Positions 1 to 9,403 of a DNA stretch of 64,000 nucleotides are shown here, piece by piece. A program made the translations under genes and the position numbers. Each line of letters starts with the position of its first letter. Position 1 is the stretch's first letter. The stretch is from Actinomyces bovis (GTDB taxonomy: Bacteria > Actinomycetota > Actinomycetes > Actinomycetales > Actinomycetaceae): the NCBI RefSeq assembly GCF_900444995.1, contig NZ_UAPQ01000001.1, forward strand, positions 496,001-560,000, given 5' to 3'. The notes beneath the pieces are model-generated. The model saw nothing but the letters and a program-made list of their open reading frames with translations. It had not been told where the DNA came from and did no database searches.

Positions 1-585
1 ACCCCCTCAGCGCCATCGCCAGCCGTGGTGCCCCCGGCCACGCCGTCACGGTCGACGCCGTCGCCCTCCGCCTCACCCGCGGCAGCTCCCTACCCGGAAA
101 GCGGCAGTTCTGCCGCCTCCCCAGCCAGGCCGCAAGCCGATTCTCCCCTGCCGATCACCTCGCCAGAGGAGGCAGAGCGCCTAGCCCCGGCCCAGATGGT
201 GCCGGACACGGCCACCGTCCCACCCACCCCCACGGTCATGGTGGTCCCAGCTGCCCCGACCATCTCTGCCTCCACTCCTTGGAGCACAGCCTCAAGCACC
301 CTGATGGCCACCTACTCGGCCCCCGCGCAGCGCCCCACCGAGGAGACCGTGCCGCCGCCGCTGCGCCCGCGCGCATACCACCCCGAGCACCCAGTGGGAC
401 GCATCCCCGTCACCGAGGTCTTCCCGGTGATTGAGGACGGCCGCTGGCCCGTCAAGGCGGTGCCCGGAGAGGTCTTCCCGATCCGTGCCACCGTCTTCCG
501 TGAAGGCCACGACTGCTTTGGGGCCACCGCCGTGCTGATCCGCCCCGACGGCACCACCGGCCCAGCGCCCGCATGTACGAGGTGA
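1..585 (+). pseudogene. glgE: N-terminal part of frameshifted glgE
   Basis: This reading frame is open from the window edge, so the gene probably starts outside the window. The first 120 or so codons are rich in Pro, Ala, Ser and Thr. They are followed by a typical GlgE N-terminal stretch, seen as VGRIPVTEVFPVIEDG and then TVFREGHD and LIRPDG. The frame then runs out at ACTR and a stop. The conserved continuation (PSARMYEVSPGLDRYE) lies in another frame of the same strand. Inserting one base in the GGCCC run at about 558-563 joins the two frames as GTTG-PSARM. I therefore read this as the 5' part of one glgE broken by a one-base deletion, either real or a sequence error. The low-complexity N-terminal extension is unusual for GlgE and could be a linker or an upstream start call. 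Confidence 0.75.
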
Positions 586-2384
586 GCCCCGGCCTGGATC
601 GCTACGAGGCCCGCTTGGCAGCAGATGCCCCAGGGGATTGGTCCTTCCGTGTGGAGGGCTGGTCCGACCCCTACGCCACCTGGGAGCATGCAGCCCAAAT
701 CAAGGTGCCGGCGGGAATCGACGTCGCCCTAATGTTGGAGGAGGGCGCTCGGGTGCTGCAGCGCGCCGCCGCAGTGCCGGGCCGCCCCTCAGCTGACGTG
801 GCTCTGCTGGAGGCTGCCGTGGTGGCGGTGCGCGACGAGTCACGTTCTGAGTCAGAGCGCCTGAGCGCCGCCACCAGCTCAGAGGTGCACGCAGCCCTGG
901 AGCGCTTACCGCTGCGTGATTTTGTCTCGCCTTCGCGCGCCTACCCACTGCAGGTGGATCGCCGTACAGCCCTGTACGGCTCTTGGTACGAGATCTTCCC
1001 CCGTTCCCTGGGCTCTGGGGTGGATGAGCACGGTCATTGGCACACGGGCACGCTGCGCAGCGCCACCGAGCAACTGGACCGTATCGCGGCCATGGGCTTC
1101 GACGTGCTGTACCTGACGCCTATCTCCCCGATCGGCACCACCAACCGCAAGGGCCGGAACAACACTCTTACGGCCCGCCCGGAAGACCCAGGCTCGCCTT
1201 ATGGCATCGGCTCAGCTGCCGGTGGGCATGAGGCGATCCACCCAGAGCTCGGCACCGTGGAGGACTTTGCGGCCCTGGTGACTCGTTCCCGTGAACTCGG
1301 CATGGAAGTTGCCCTAGACCTAGCTCTGCAGTGCTCCCCCGACCACCCGTGGGTCAAGGAGCACCCCGAGTGGTTCACGGTCCTAGCTGATGGCAGCATC
1401 GCCTTCGCGGAAAACCCGCCCAAGAAGTACCAGGACATTTACCCCCTGAACTTCGATAACGACCCAGAGGGCATCTACGAGGCTGTGCATGAGGTCATTG
1501 AGACCTGGATCGAGCGGGGCGTGACGATCTTCCGGGTGGACAACCCGCACACCAAGCCACTGACCTTCTGGCAGCGGCTGCTGGGACAGGTGCATCGCAA
1601 CCACCCGGAGGTGCTGTTCTTGGCCGAAGCCTTCACCCGGCCCGCCATGATGCGCACCCTAGGCAAGATCGGCTTCCAGCAGTCCTACACCTACTTCGCT
1701 TGGCGCAACACCAAGCAGGAGCTCACGGATTACACGGTGGAGCTATCTCAGGAGACGGCGCATGTGCTGCGTCCAGCCTTCTGGCCCACCACGCACGACA
1801 TCCTGACCCCCTTCATGACGCATGGGAAGGTGCCGGCCTTCAAGCTGCGGGCCGCGCTGGCCGCAACCCTCTCCCCCACCTGGGGTATCTACTCCGGTTA
1901 CGAGCTGGCCGAGTCCGTGCCCCGCCCGGGCTACGAGGAGCAGATCGACAATGAGAAATACGAACTCAAGCCCCGCGATTTTGAGGCCGCCAAGGGCAAC
2001 GGAATTGAGGAACTGCTGACGCGCCTCAACGCTGCCCGCAAAGCCCACCCGGCCTTGCAGCAGCTGCGGGATGTTTGGTTCCACGGCACCAGCGATGACC
2101 AACTGATCGCCTACTCCAAGCGAGTAGAAGCCGCCCACAGCCCCACGGGCAAGGACGACGTCGTGCTGACCATCGTGAACCTGGACCCCTGGGCGGCTCA
2201 CGAAGGCCAGGTGTATCTGAACCTAGAGCAGCTGGGGCTGGGAGGCCGGGACGGTTCCCAGCTAGTCATGCGGGTCACCGATGAGCTTACGGACGCTTCC
2301 TTTGAGTGGTCCGCCTGCGGCTTTGTGCGCCTAGATCCCTTTGCGGGGCAGGCGGCGCACGTGTTCTGTGTGGAGGCACTGTGA
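573..2384 (+). CDS. glgE: GlgE alpha-1,4-glucan:maltose-1-phosphate maltosyltransferase (main part)
   Basis: GlgE extends cytosolic alpha-1,4-glucans with maltose units from maltose 1-phosphate. This 603-residue frame carries the end of the N-terminal beta domain (RYEARL, DWSFRVEGWSDPY) and the complete GH13_3 barrel. Visible motifs are WYEIFPRS near residue 136, FDVLYLTPISPIG, the nucleophile Asp in FRVDNPHTKP (about residue 322), the acid/base Glu in LFLAEAFTRP and the third Asp in TTHDILTPF. The ATG here lies inside the conserved RMYEVSPG motif, so it is a convenient frame start rather than the native one; see the upstream N-terminal fragment. The stop overlaps the maltokinase start in GTGA, as expected for the glgE-mak pair that makes and uses maltose 1-phosphate. 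Assignment is secure, but whether the gene is functional depends on the frameshift. Confidence 0.93.
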   Translation: MYEVSPGLDRYEARLAADAPGDWSFRVEGWSDPYATWEHAAQIKVPAGIDVALMLEEGARVLQRAAAVPGRPSADVALLEAAVVAVRDESRSESERLSAATSSEVHAALERLPLRDFVSPSRAYPLQVDRRTALYGSWYEIFPRSLGSGVDEHGHWHTGTLRSATEQLDRIAAMGFDVLYLTPISPIGTTNRKGRNNTLTARPEDPGSPYGIGSAAGGHEAIHPELGTVEDFAALVTRSRELGMEVALDLALQCSPDHPWVKEHPEWFTVLADGSIAFAENPPKKYQDIYPLNFDNDPEGIYEAVHEVIETWIERGVTIFRVDNPHTKPLTFWQRLLGQVHRNHPEVLFLAEAFTRPAMMRTLGKIGFQQSYTYFAWRNTKQELTDYTVELSQETAHVLRPAFWPTTHDILTPFMTHGKVPAFKLRAALAATLSPTWGIYSGYELAESVPRPGYEEQIDNEKYELKPRDFEAAKGNGIEELLTRLNAARKAHPALQQLRDVWFHGTSDDQLIAYSKRVEAAHSPTGKDDVVLTIVNLDPWAAHEGQVYLNLEQLGLGGRDGSQLVMRVTDELTDASFEWSACGFVRLDPFAGQAAHVFCVEAL

Positions 2385-3910
2385 CCCTGACGGACTGGCC
2401 AGAGGACCAGGCCCTGCTGGCTGCTCTGGATCCGTGGCTGCGCGCGCGCCGCTGGTTCCCGATCAAGGGGGCGGCGGCACCCGAGCCGGGCCAGCTCAAG
2501 GTGGCTACTTGTGTGGATTTGGCCGACGGGGTGCGCGAGCTGGTGCTGGCCGTGCCTCGCGGTGATGACCCAGCCGCCCCGGCGGTGTTCCTGCACGTGC
2601 CGCTTGTGCTGGACGCCGCCTCCGCTCTGACGGAGTTGGCGGTGCCCGGTGAAGCAGATGGCAATGTGGGCACCCTCCTGCCCGCCGACGCCGTCGGCGC
2701 TGCAGATGGTGCAGCTAGCGGCCGGCCCCCGGCTGTGGCCCTTGTAGAGGGAGCCCATCACCCGGCCTACTGGCGCGCCTGGGCTCATGCTGCCCTGGAG
2801 GCGGACACGGTGCTGGGGCCGCAGGGCGCCCAGGCCATCGCCCAGCGGGCGGAGCGCCTGCGCGTCACCACTGGGGAGCAGTCCAACACCTCGGTAGTTA
2901 TGCCAGCCCCCCGCTCCGGTGAGCCTGACGGGGGTCCGGAGGACGCCGCCACTGGTGACCTGATCGTCAAGGTGATCCGGGTGCTGGAGGCAGGCCGCAA
3001 CCCTGATGTGGAGGTGCCGGTAGCCCTGGCCCGCTCCGGTTGGGACCGCGTACGCCGTCCAGTGGCTTGGTCGGCGCTGCCACTTCCTGGCGGCTTAGAG
3101 GCCGATGCTGCGGTGGCCTGCGCCTTTGTGCCGGTGGCAGACGATGGCTTTGAGCTGTTCTGCGCCTTAGCGGCCCAAGACGCCGGGCCAGGTTCGGTCT
3201 CCCGCGAGCGCGCCACCGCCCTGGCGCGGGACCTGGGGGTCACTACGGCGGAGATGCACGAGCATTTGGCCCAAGCCTTGGGCACCCAGGCCGGGCCGGC
3301 TCCCGTGGTGCTAGCTGAGCGCTTGCAGGAGCGTGCCCGCTGGGCGCTTAAGGAGGTGCCGGAGCTGGCTGAGCGGCTGCCGGGCATCGCCGCGCGGGTA
3401 GACGGCGTCTATGCGCAGTTAGCGGCGCTGAACCGCCTGCCTGAGGCCACGCGGGTGCACGGTGACTACCACCTGGGCCAAGTGTTGCTGGCCCACCCCA
3501 CCCAGCAGACGCCGGAGCGCTGGTACGTGCTTGACTTTGAGGGGGAGCCACTGCGGCCACTGACACAGCGCCTGGAGCGGGATCAACCGCTGCGTGATGT
3601 GGCAGGCATGCTGCGTTCCTTCGATTATGCGGCCGCCATGGGGCAGGCCTCCCATGCGGACTGGCTGCCGGTGGTGCGCCAAGCCTTCATGGAGGGACTG
3701 ACAAGCACCTCCGCTGGGGTGGACGCCGGGGGGAAGGCGGCAGTCGCTGCTGTGCCCACCGGTGCCAGCCCGCTCCTCCTGACTGCCTTGGAACTGGATA
3801 AGGCTCTGTATGAGGCGGTTTACGAAGCCCGTAACCGCCCCACCTGGTTGGGTATCCCCGTGGCTGGTTTGGAGCGCCTGCTGCCAGCCGAGCCAGGACC
3901 AACTGCCTGA
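2381..3910 (+). CDS. mak: maltokinase (Mak/Pep2)
   Basis: Maltokinase phosphorylates maltose with ATP to give maltose 1-phosphate, the donor used by GlgE. The 509-residue product has the Pep2/Mak aminoglycoside-phosphotransferase-like fold. Its N-terminal cap reads [15 protein letters not shown]. The C-terminal lobe has the catalytic-loop motif [13 protein letters not shown], the metal-binding [11 protein letters not shown], and [18 protein letters not shown] chose the GTG that overlaps the glgE stop (GTGA); it has a GGAGG ribosome-binding site about six bases upstream, whereas the longer open frame starts inside glgE. The tight overlap points to coupled translation. No treS, the usual source of maltose in this pathway, is visible here. 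It could lie upstream of the window. Confidence 0.93.
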   Translation: MTLTDWPEDQALLAALDPWLRARRWFPIKGAAAPEPGQLKVATCVDLADGVRELVLAVPRGDDPAAPAVFLHVPLVLDAASALTELAVPGEADGNVGTLLPADAVGAADGAASGRPPAVALVEGAHHPAYWRAWAHAALEADTVLGPQGAQAIAQRAERLRVTTGEQSNTSVVMPAPRSGEPDGGPEDAATGDLIVKVIRVLEAGRNPDVEVPVALARSGWDRVRRPVAWSALPLPGGLEADAAVACAFVPVADDGFELFCALAAQDAGPGSVSRERATALARDLGVTTAEMHEHLAQALGTQAGPAPVVLAERLQERARWALKEVPELAERLPGIAARVDGVYAQLAALNRLPEATRVHGDYHLGQVLLAHPTQQTPERWYVLDFEGEPLRPLTQRLERDQPLRDVAGMLRSFDYAAAMGQASHADWLPVVRQAFMEGLTSTSAGVDAGGKAAVAAVPTGASPLLLTALELDKALYEAVYEARNRPTWLGIPVAGLERLLPAEPGPTA

Positions 3911-4005
3911 TTCACCCTTCCGGGCCTCTGCTCTGCCCTGACCCGCAACTCTGTAAGCACCCAAATCCGCCCCCGTGGGGGCCCGATCATGGAACAGTTG
4001 GACAC

Positions 4006-6219
4006 ATGACTGAAGCGACCTCGCCAGACCCGATCCCTGCACCCGTTCACGTTGACCCCTGGGTCCTTGCGGACGTCGCGTACGCGCGCTATCACAACCC
4101 GCACGAGGTGCTAGGTGCGCACCTGGGCGACGGCAGTATCACCATCCGCACCGTGCGTCATCTGGCCGACGCCGTCGCCGTGGTCACCCAGGACGGCACC
4201 TTCCCGGCGGTGCACGAACAGGACGGCGTCTGGGCGGCGGTGCTGCCGGGCACGCAGGTCCCCGACTATCGGATTGCGGTGACTTACGGGGAAGAAACCA
4301 CCACGGTGGACGACCCCTACCGCTTCCTGCCCACTCTTGGGGAGATGGACACTTACCTCATCTCGGAGGGCCGCCACGAGGAATTGTGGGAGGCCTTAGG
4401 TGCCCATCTCAAGCACTTCTCAGGCCCTATGGGCGAGGTTGAGGGCACGGCCTTCGCCGTATGGGCCCCTAACGCCCGTGCGGTGCGCGTGGTCGGTGAC
4501 TTTAACTATTGGGATGGCACGGCCTCCGCCATGCGCTCCCTGGGCGCCTCCGGGGTGTGGGAGCTGTTCCTGCCGGGTGTGGGTGTTGGCGCCCGCTACA
4601 AGTTCGAGATCTGCAATGCGGACGGCTCCTGGCACCAGAAGGCCGACCCGCTGGCCCGCGCCACTGAGGTGCCTCCGGCCACTGCCTCCGTGGTCACGGA
4701 CCGCTTCCACCAGTGGGGCGACGCCGAGTGGATGGAGGCCCGCAGTGAGAAAGACCCGCACTCGGGTCCCATGAGCATCTACGAGGTGCACATTGGCTCT
4801 TGGCGTCAGGGCCTGGGCTACCGGGGGCTGGCTGAAGAGCTAGTGCCGTATGTCAAGGAGGCGGGCTTCACGCATGTGGAGTTCATGCCTGTGGCTGAGC
4901 ATCCCTTTGGCGGCTCCTGGGGTTACCAGGTGACTGGCTACTACGCTCCCACGGCGCGCTTCGGCACTCCAGATGACTTCCGCTACCTGGTAGATCAGCT
5001 GCATCAGGCGGGCATCGGCGTGATCCTGGATTGGGTGCCGGCCCACTTCCCCAAGGACGAGTGGGCCCTGGCCCGCTTTGACGGCACTGCTTTGTATGAG
5101 GACCCGGATCCGCAGCGTGGTGAGCATCCGGACTGGGGCACCTACATCTTCAACTTCGGACGCAATGAGGTGCGCAACTTCCTGGTGGCCAATGCCCTGT
5201 ACTGGTTGGAGGAGTTCCACCTGGACGGGCTGCGCGTGGACGCCGTCGCCTCCATGCTGTACCTGGACTACTCGCGCCAGGACGGGCAGTGGCGCCCCAA
5301 CCAGTACGGTGGCCGCGAGAACCTGGAGGCGATCAGCTTCCTGCAGGAGGCCACTGCCACGGCTTACCGCAAGCATCCCGGCACGGTGATGATCGCGGAG
5401 GAGTCCACCGCCTGGCCGGGAGTCACCGCTCCCACTGAGTACGGCGGCCTGGGCTTCGGCCTGAAGTGGAATATGGGCTGGATGAATGACACCCTGCGCT
5501 ACTTGGCGGAGCAGCCCATCAACCGGCGCTACCACCATGGTGAGCTGACCTTCTCACTGGTCTATGCCTTCTCGGAGCAGTTCATCCTGCCGTTGAGCCA
5601 TGATGAGGTCGTGCACGGCAAGGGTTCCCTGCTGTCCAAGATGCCCGGTGATGCCTGGCAGGAGTTGGCGGGATTGCGTGCCCTGTACGCCTACCAGTGG
5701 TCTCACCCAGGTAAGCAGCTGTTGTTCATGGGGCAGGAGTTCGGTCAGGGTGCCGAATGGAATGCGGACAACTCCCTGGATTGGTGGATTCTGGACGACC
5801 CGGGTCACCAGGGCCTGCTGCACCTGGTCAAGGACCTGAACCAGCTCTACGCCTCTTCCCCCGCCTTGTGGGCTGATGATTTCTCTCACCGTGGTTTTGA
5901 GTGGATCGAGGCCGGCGACGGCGACCATAACGTCCTGTCCTACCTGCGCAAGGGCACTGGTCCGGATGGGCGCAATGACCTGATCGTGGCGATCGTGAAC
6001 TTTGCGGGCACCCCGCATGAGGGCTACCGTGTGGGTCTGCCTTTCGCGGGTGCTTGGGATGAGGTCATTAACACCGATGCCCCCGAGTACGGTGGTTCTG
6101 GTGTGGGCAATCTGGGGCGTGTGGAAGCGGAGGAGTTGCCGTGGAACGGTCGCCCGGCCTCGGTGCGGCTGCGGGTGCCCCCGATGGGCGCGGTTTTCCT
6201 GCGTCCCACGCGCGACTGA
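4006..6219 (+). CDS. glgB: 1,4-alpha-glucan branching enzyme GlgB
   Basis: GlgB cuts alpha-1,4 chains and rejoins them as alpha-1,6 branches in glycogen or capsular glucan. The 737-residue length is typical. In order one sees an extra N-terminal module ([12 protein letters not shown]), a CBM48 domain ([23 protein letters not shown]), and the GH13 barrel. The barrel has the nucleophile Asp in [18 protein letters not shown], the acid/base Glu in [13 protein letters not shown] and the third Asp in [16 protein letters not shown] beta domain closes the protein ([11 protein letters not shown]). The gene follows maltokinase after 95 bp without an obvious terminator, so the three glg genes may form one unit. 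The last codons lie inside an 80-bp segment that is duplicated in tandem directly downstream. Confidence 0.97.
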   Translation: MTEATSPDPIPAPVHVDPWVLADVAYARYHNPHEVLGAHLGDGSITIRTVRHLADAVAVVTQDGTFPAVHEQDGVWAAVLPGTQVPDYRIAVTYGEETTTVDDPYRFLPTLGEMDTYLISEGRHEELWEALGAHLKHFSGPMGEVEGTAFAVWAPNARAVRVVGDFNYWDGTASAMRSLGASGVWELFLPGVGVGARYKFEICNADGSWHQKADPLARATEVPPATASVVTDRFHQWGDAEWMEARSEKDPHSGPMSIYEVHIGSWRQGLGYRGLAEELVPYVKEAGFTHVEFMPVAEHPFGGSWGYQVTGYYAPTARFGTPDDFRYLVDQLHQAGIGVILDWVPAHFPKDEWALARFDGTALYEDPDPQRGEHPDWGTYIFNFGRNEVRNFLVANALYWLEEFHLDGLRVDAVASMLYLDYSRQDGQWRPNQYGGRENLEAISFLQEATATAYRKHPGTVMIAEESTAWPGVTAPTEYGGLGFGLKWNMGWMNDTLRYLAEQPINRRYHHGELTFSLVYAFSEQFILPLSHDEVVHGKGSLLSKMPGDAWQELAGLRALYAYQWSHPGKQLLFMGQEFGQGAEWNADNSLDWWILDDPGHQGLLHLVKDLNQLYASSPALWADDFSHRGFEWIEAGDGDHNVLSYLRKGTGPDGRNDLIVAIVNFAGTPHEGYRVGLPFAGAWDEVINTDAPEYGGSGVGNLGRVEAEELPWNGRPASVRLRVPPMGAVFLRPTRD

Positions 6220-6366
6220 GCCGAGTCGGGTCGAGCTTGCTCGGACCTGCGAGGCGAGGAAGACGCGTGCCAAGCCCCCGGCTGCACACGCGCGACTGAG
6301 CCGAGTCGGGTCGAGCTTGCTCGGACCTGCGAGGCGAGGAAGACGCGTGCCAAGCCCCCGGCTGCA
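6207..6366 (+). repeat. perfect 80-bp tandem duplication spanning the glgB stop
   Basis: Bases 6207-6286 are repeated exactly at 6287-6366. The unit begins with the last glgB codons and stop (CACGCGCGACTGA) and contains short complementary arms (CCGAG and CTCGG). The second copy is not translated as part of glgB. Perfect identity implies a recent duplication or an assembly artefact. Confidence 0.95.
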
Positions 6367-6379
6367 AACGTTCCCAGCC

Positions 6380-6739
6380 ACCCGGATCAGTTCGGCCTGT
6401 ACCGTGGCGGCGGAGCCTGAGGCGGGAGCCTATGAGCACCTGTGCGGTTTCCAGCACCCTCTCCAGGAGGGTGAGACCGGCATTGATCAGCAGTGCGTCC
6501 AACGCGCGGCGCTCGAGCTCTCCCGTCAGCTCGATCGGCGTGCAGTCCTTCATCCAGGCGGTGCGGTTGTCACAACGCCCATCAACGGCTTCAAGCTCGA
6601 AGTCCTCAAGCACCTCTTTGAGCCCTTTCACGCTACGGGTCCGGCAGAGCTCCCCCCCCCCGGTCCTTGGGCGGGGTCTTGGGCTGGCGCTTGGCCGTGA
6701 CGGTTCCTTAAGGGGCGTAGTGGGTTCGGGGTGGCCCAT
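6380..6739 (-). pseudogene. unrecognised coding remnant
   Basis: A minus-strand frame here encodes a plausible protein-like stretch (VLEDFELEAVDG, DCTPIELTGELERRALDALL, AGLTLLERVLETAQV). The opposite strand gives only Ser/Arg-rich low-complexity translation, which suggests the minus strand was once coding. There is no convincing start with a ribosome-binding site, and the frame runs on into the tandem duplication after glgB. I do not recognise the family. It is probably a decayed fragment at the edge of the accessory region, and random open frame in GC-rich DNA is an alternative. Confidence 0.3.
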
Positions 6740-6866
6740 CCTGGTCGCGCGGAGCGGTTGAGTCCGTGGTACGCGTTAGCCATGTGGTCCTTCGAGGGGA
6801 CCTGTCGCGGTATTCTCGAACGGCTTTGCCACGATCACCGTGCCGCATATTGTCGCCCCTCATACC

Positions 6867-6918
6867 CTGCTGGATGAAGCCCTTGGTCCGGCCCGCCCCG
6901 GGCCGGACCATCCAGCAG
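6867..6918. repeat. nested inverted repeat
   Basis: Inner arms GGTCCGGCCCG (6885-6895) and CGGGCCGGACC (6899-6909) pair perfectly around a CCC loop. Outer arms CTGCTGGAT (6867-6875) and ATCCAGCAG (6910-6918) also pair, leaving a nine-base bulge on one side. It could be a terminator without a T-tract, a cruciform or a mobile-element relic. Confidence 0.6.
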
Positions 6919-6934
6919 CCCAACCACCCCAGGA

Positions 6935-7434
6935 GTGACTCATTTTCGTGTAATGTTCCAGTGTTTGAACTGGCTTGCGGCTGCCTTGGGTCGCGGGCTG
7001 GCTGGTGCCCGGTCCCTGGAGGTTTTGTGCGGTCTTATCGTGGTTTTCGTCCCTGCTTGTCTGATTATGGTGGCTATAACCCCTACCCGGCTCAGAGCTC
7101 GTCGTCCCAGGCCGGGTCGGTGCGGTGGACTAATCGTAAGCGTGAGGATCTGGAGGATGTGCGCCGTCAGGTCTCTTAGGCTGAGCTTGTCCTTGGCACG
7201 GGAGCCGCGGATGCTGGGGTGCAGACCAACGCGGCGAAGCTCACCAGTGGGCTTGGGGGACAGGAGTCGGTTTGGCGTTCACCCCTGGCAGACCAGCTGG
7301 CGACGGGTTTGCAGGCGGCGGTTAAGTCAGTTGATGGTGGTTTTGAGAGTGAGGGTGTTTGGTTGGACGGCCTGATCGACAAGGAGCCTGAGAAGGTAGA
7401 ACCCACCGACCCGCGCGCTAAGTCAAGAGGATGA
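6935..7434 (+). pseudogene. degenerate WXG-like small protein gene
   Basis: Two pieces look like parts of one broken gene. From a GTG at the start, one frame encodes a membrane-helix-like segment (EVLCGLIVVFVPACLIMVAIT). A second frame from about 7120 encodes RWTNRKREDLEDVRRQVS, an in-frame TAG at 7177, then AELVLGTGAADAGVQTNAAK and ESVWRSPLADQLATGLQ. Helical content, the position directly before the large WXG-like protein, and a VWR motif in a WXG-like position suggest an ESX/WXG100-type partner. The TAG and the frame change argue that it is inactive, although a GTG at 7219 could still give a 72-residue product. Function is inferred only from context. Confidence 0.4.
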
Positions 7435-7441
7435 GCCGACA

Positions 7442-9403
7442 GTGGCGTATGTAGCTTTGGATCCGGACGCGGTTCAGAAGTTGATTGACGGTCTCAATGA
7501 CTATAGGGACAATGCTGAGCGTGAGCGCAAGTCTGTGGTGTCTTGTCGCGACAGGCAGGGCTGGTCGGTGACCTTGTTGTACATGCCTGTGACAGTGGTC
7601 AATGCTCTTAGCGTGTTGGATTCACGTATTGATGAATTGAAGAGGCGTCTGGCGGCGGCTAAGGCTGCTAACGAGGGCGGGATCACCACTAAGACACCTG
7701 AGGGTTGGATTCAGTATTATATCCCGGACGGGGAGAATGACACTGCAGACAATGCCACCAAGTATAATCAGGTCGATAAGGTCAATAAGGCTCGTCGGGA
7801 TGCTGCGGATTTGAAGAACGGGAGTTCTTCACGATCCGCCGATCAGGTGTACCAGGATATGGCGACCCACGAGGGTGACCCGGTGTACGCGACGGCGTTC
7901 TGCAAGGCCTACGGGGTGGACAGCATGCTGGAGGCCCCGGCGGACGGTGGTTTGGATGCGGCATCCCGGCAGAAGATGTTGTGGCGTTTTTCCCGGGTCT
8001 GGAAAGATGCTTCCGACTCTGCTGCATACTCTTTGAGCAGTGATATCGATCAGGCGGTTCGCGCCGGCTCTTCAGGTGGGCGCACGACGGTTATGGACGC
8101 GATTCTCACTGCGACCGATCCCGCCACCGGTGAGCACATCGTCTTCGGCACCGACTTCCTGGTGGGCCTGGCCGACAAGGTGGAGGACATCCCCGCGGTT
8201 TCAGAATCCCCATCTGACCCTTATATCGGTGAGGGCAACCAAATCAGGCGCAGACCGGGTCTATTGGCGGGTTACACCAAAGACCCCTTGGCGGCGGTGC
8301 TGCACGCGATGGGGTACAACCCCCAGGCGGCTAACGACTACCTGGCCCCGCCAGACCCCGAGGGACTGGCGATGGACGGCGCCGAGAACCGCGACGACCA
8401 TTGGACCCCTTCCCACAGGGCTCTGGAGCGTATGGAGATGCTGCGCACCCGCAGCTGGGGGCGAAACGCCATGACCGGACTAACAGCCGTGTTTGCTGCC
8501 GCCTCCTCCGAACGCGCCACTCCAGCGCCCGGCAACGACAAGGACGAGCGCGCCTCCTGGGCCACAGCCAACGGACTCAACATCATCGCAGCCCAGGACT
8601 TCCCCAAGACCCCGGAAGCCGCACGCAACACCGGCACCCTCCTGGGCAACTGCGCTCAGGAGGTGCTGGAGGTGGTCCACAAGGAGAACCTGACACCATG
8701 TGATAAAGACGACCCGAGCAACTTGGTGCCATTGGACGCCAATGGGGGCGACCAGGAAAAGATAAAGCACTCACTGGCTAAACTGCTGTACAATTCCTCA
8801 AGCTCATCAAACGCGGCACCTATGGTTACCCAAGGGGTGACTGCCTATGCCGCAGCCAAGGGCTCCACTCACGCAACCAGCAATCCAGGTCATGAGCTTG
8901 CTGAAATTAGCTACTACTACGACCGCGCAGCAGACGTCCTGACCCTGATGGAGGCCATCGACAAGAATGATTCCGCGGCTCAACAGCGCTACAATGGCGC
9001 CCTTGCGGCCACACAAGCATTGTCTGCCGTTCCTGTGGCCGGCGTTGGCTTCACACTGATTAACGCAGGACTCACTCTTAGCGGGCCACCAACTAGCCGC
9101 ACAGGACTCTACGACAATGGCCCTTCAGGCCCAGCAGAGTCGTTACGCGCCGCCTACATGAATAATATGATCGCGGCTGGCATGGTAGATCCCCCAAATG
9201 ATGCGTCCTTCTATGATGACACGAAAGGGAAGATCTCAATCAGCGACGACAAGACACTTCAGGACTTCAACTCCTGGATGAATAGCTCTGGTGTATCAAA
9301 AGACATATCCAACACGCTGAGAAAAGTCGGCTCAAGTCCTTGCGGCAGCACGTACGATACTGCTGAGGAATTCATGAAGAGTAACGGAGGTGAGGACTGG
9401 TGA
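7442..9403 (+). CDS. large WXG-like secreted-type protein of unknown function
   Basis: The 653-residue protein starts at a GTG with an AGAGGA site upstream. The N-terminal 90 residues are helical and WXG/LXG-like (DAVQKLIDGLNDYRDNAERERKS, LDSRIDELKRRLAAAKAA). A middle part has short conserved-looking blocks (GTDFLVGLADKVED, DPLAAVLHAMGYNPQAANDYL), followed by a C-terminal region with a hydrophobic Gly/Ala stretch (ATQALSAVPVAGVGFTLINAGLTLSG). There is no classical signal peptide, as expected for a type VII substrate. The layout resembles large actinobacterial WXG-associated proteins, possibly of the DUF6571 type, but I cannot confirm the family. Its C-terminal half is partly repeated in a displaced cassette downstream, as in polymorphic toxin loci. 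A lipoprotein gene overlaps its stop by 4 bp. Confidence 0.7.
   Translation: MAYVALDPDAVQKLIDGLNDYRDNAERERKSVVSCRDRQGWSVTLLYMPVTVVNALSVLDSRIDELKRRLAAAKAANEGGITTKTPEGWIQYYIPDGENDTADNATKYNQVDKVNKARRDAADLKNGSSSRSADQVYQDMATHEGDPVYATAFCKAYGVDSMLEAPADGGLDAASRQKMLWRFSRVWKDASDSAAYSLSSDIDQAVRAGSSGGRTTVMDAILTATDPATGEHIVFGTDFLVGLADKVEDIPAVSESPSDPYIGEGNQIRRRPGLLAGYTKDPLAAVLHAMGYNPQAANDYLAPPDPEGLAMDGAENRDDHWTPSHRALERMEMLRTRSWGRNAMTGLTAVFAAASSERATPAPGNDKDERASWATANGLNIIAAQDFPKTPEAARNTGTLLGNCAQEVLEVVHKENLTPCDKDDPSNLVPLDANGGDQEKIKHSLAKLLYNSSSSSNAAPMVTQGVTAYAAAKGSTHATSNPGHELAEISYYYDRAADVLTLMEAIDKNDSAAQQRYNGALAATQALSAVPVAGVGFTLINAGLTLSGPPTSRTGLYDNGPSGPAESLRAAYMNNMIAAGMVDPPNDASFYDDTKGKISISDDKTLQDFNSWMNSSGVSKDISNTLRKVGSSPCGSTYDTAEEFMKSNGGEDW
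8432..8655 (+). repeat. 224-bp direct repeat, copy 1 (inside the large WXG-like gene)
   Basis: These 224 bases are identical to 10055-10278. Eight further identical bases lie upstream beyond one mismatch. The repeat encodes the block from MEMLRTRSWG to LLGNC; the proteins diverge immediately after it. Confidence 0.95.

Noticed and set aside
6708-6923. 71-codon minus-strand frame
   Set aside because: It spans the nested inverted repeat, has no ribosome-binding site and no recognisable motif.
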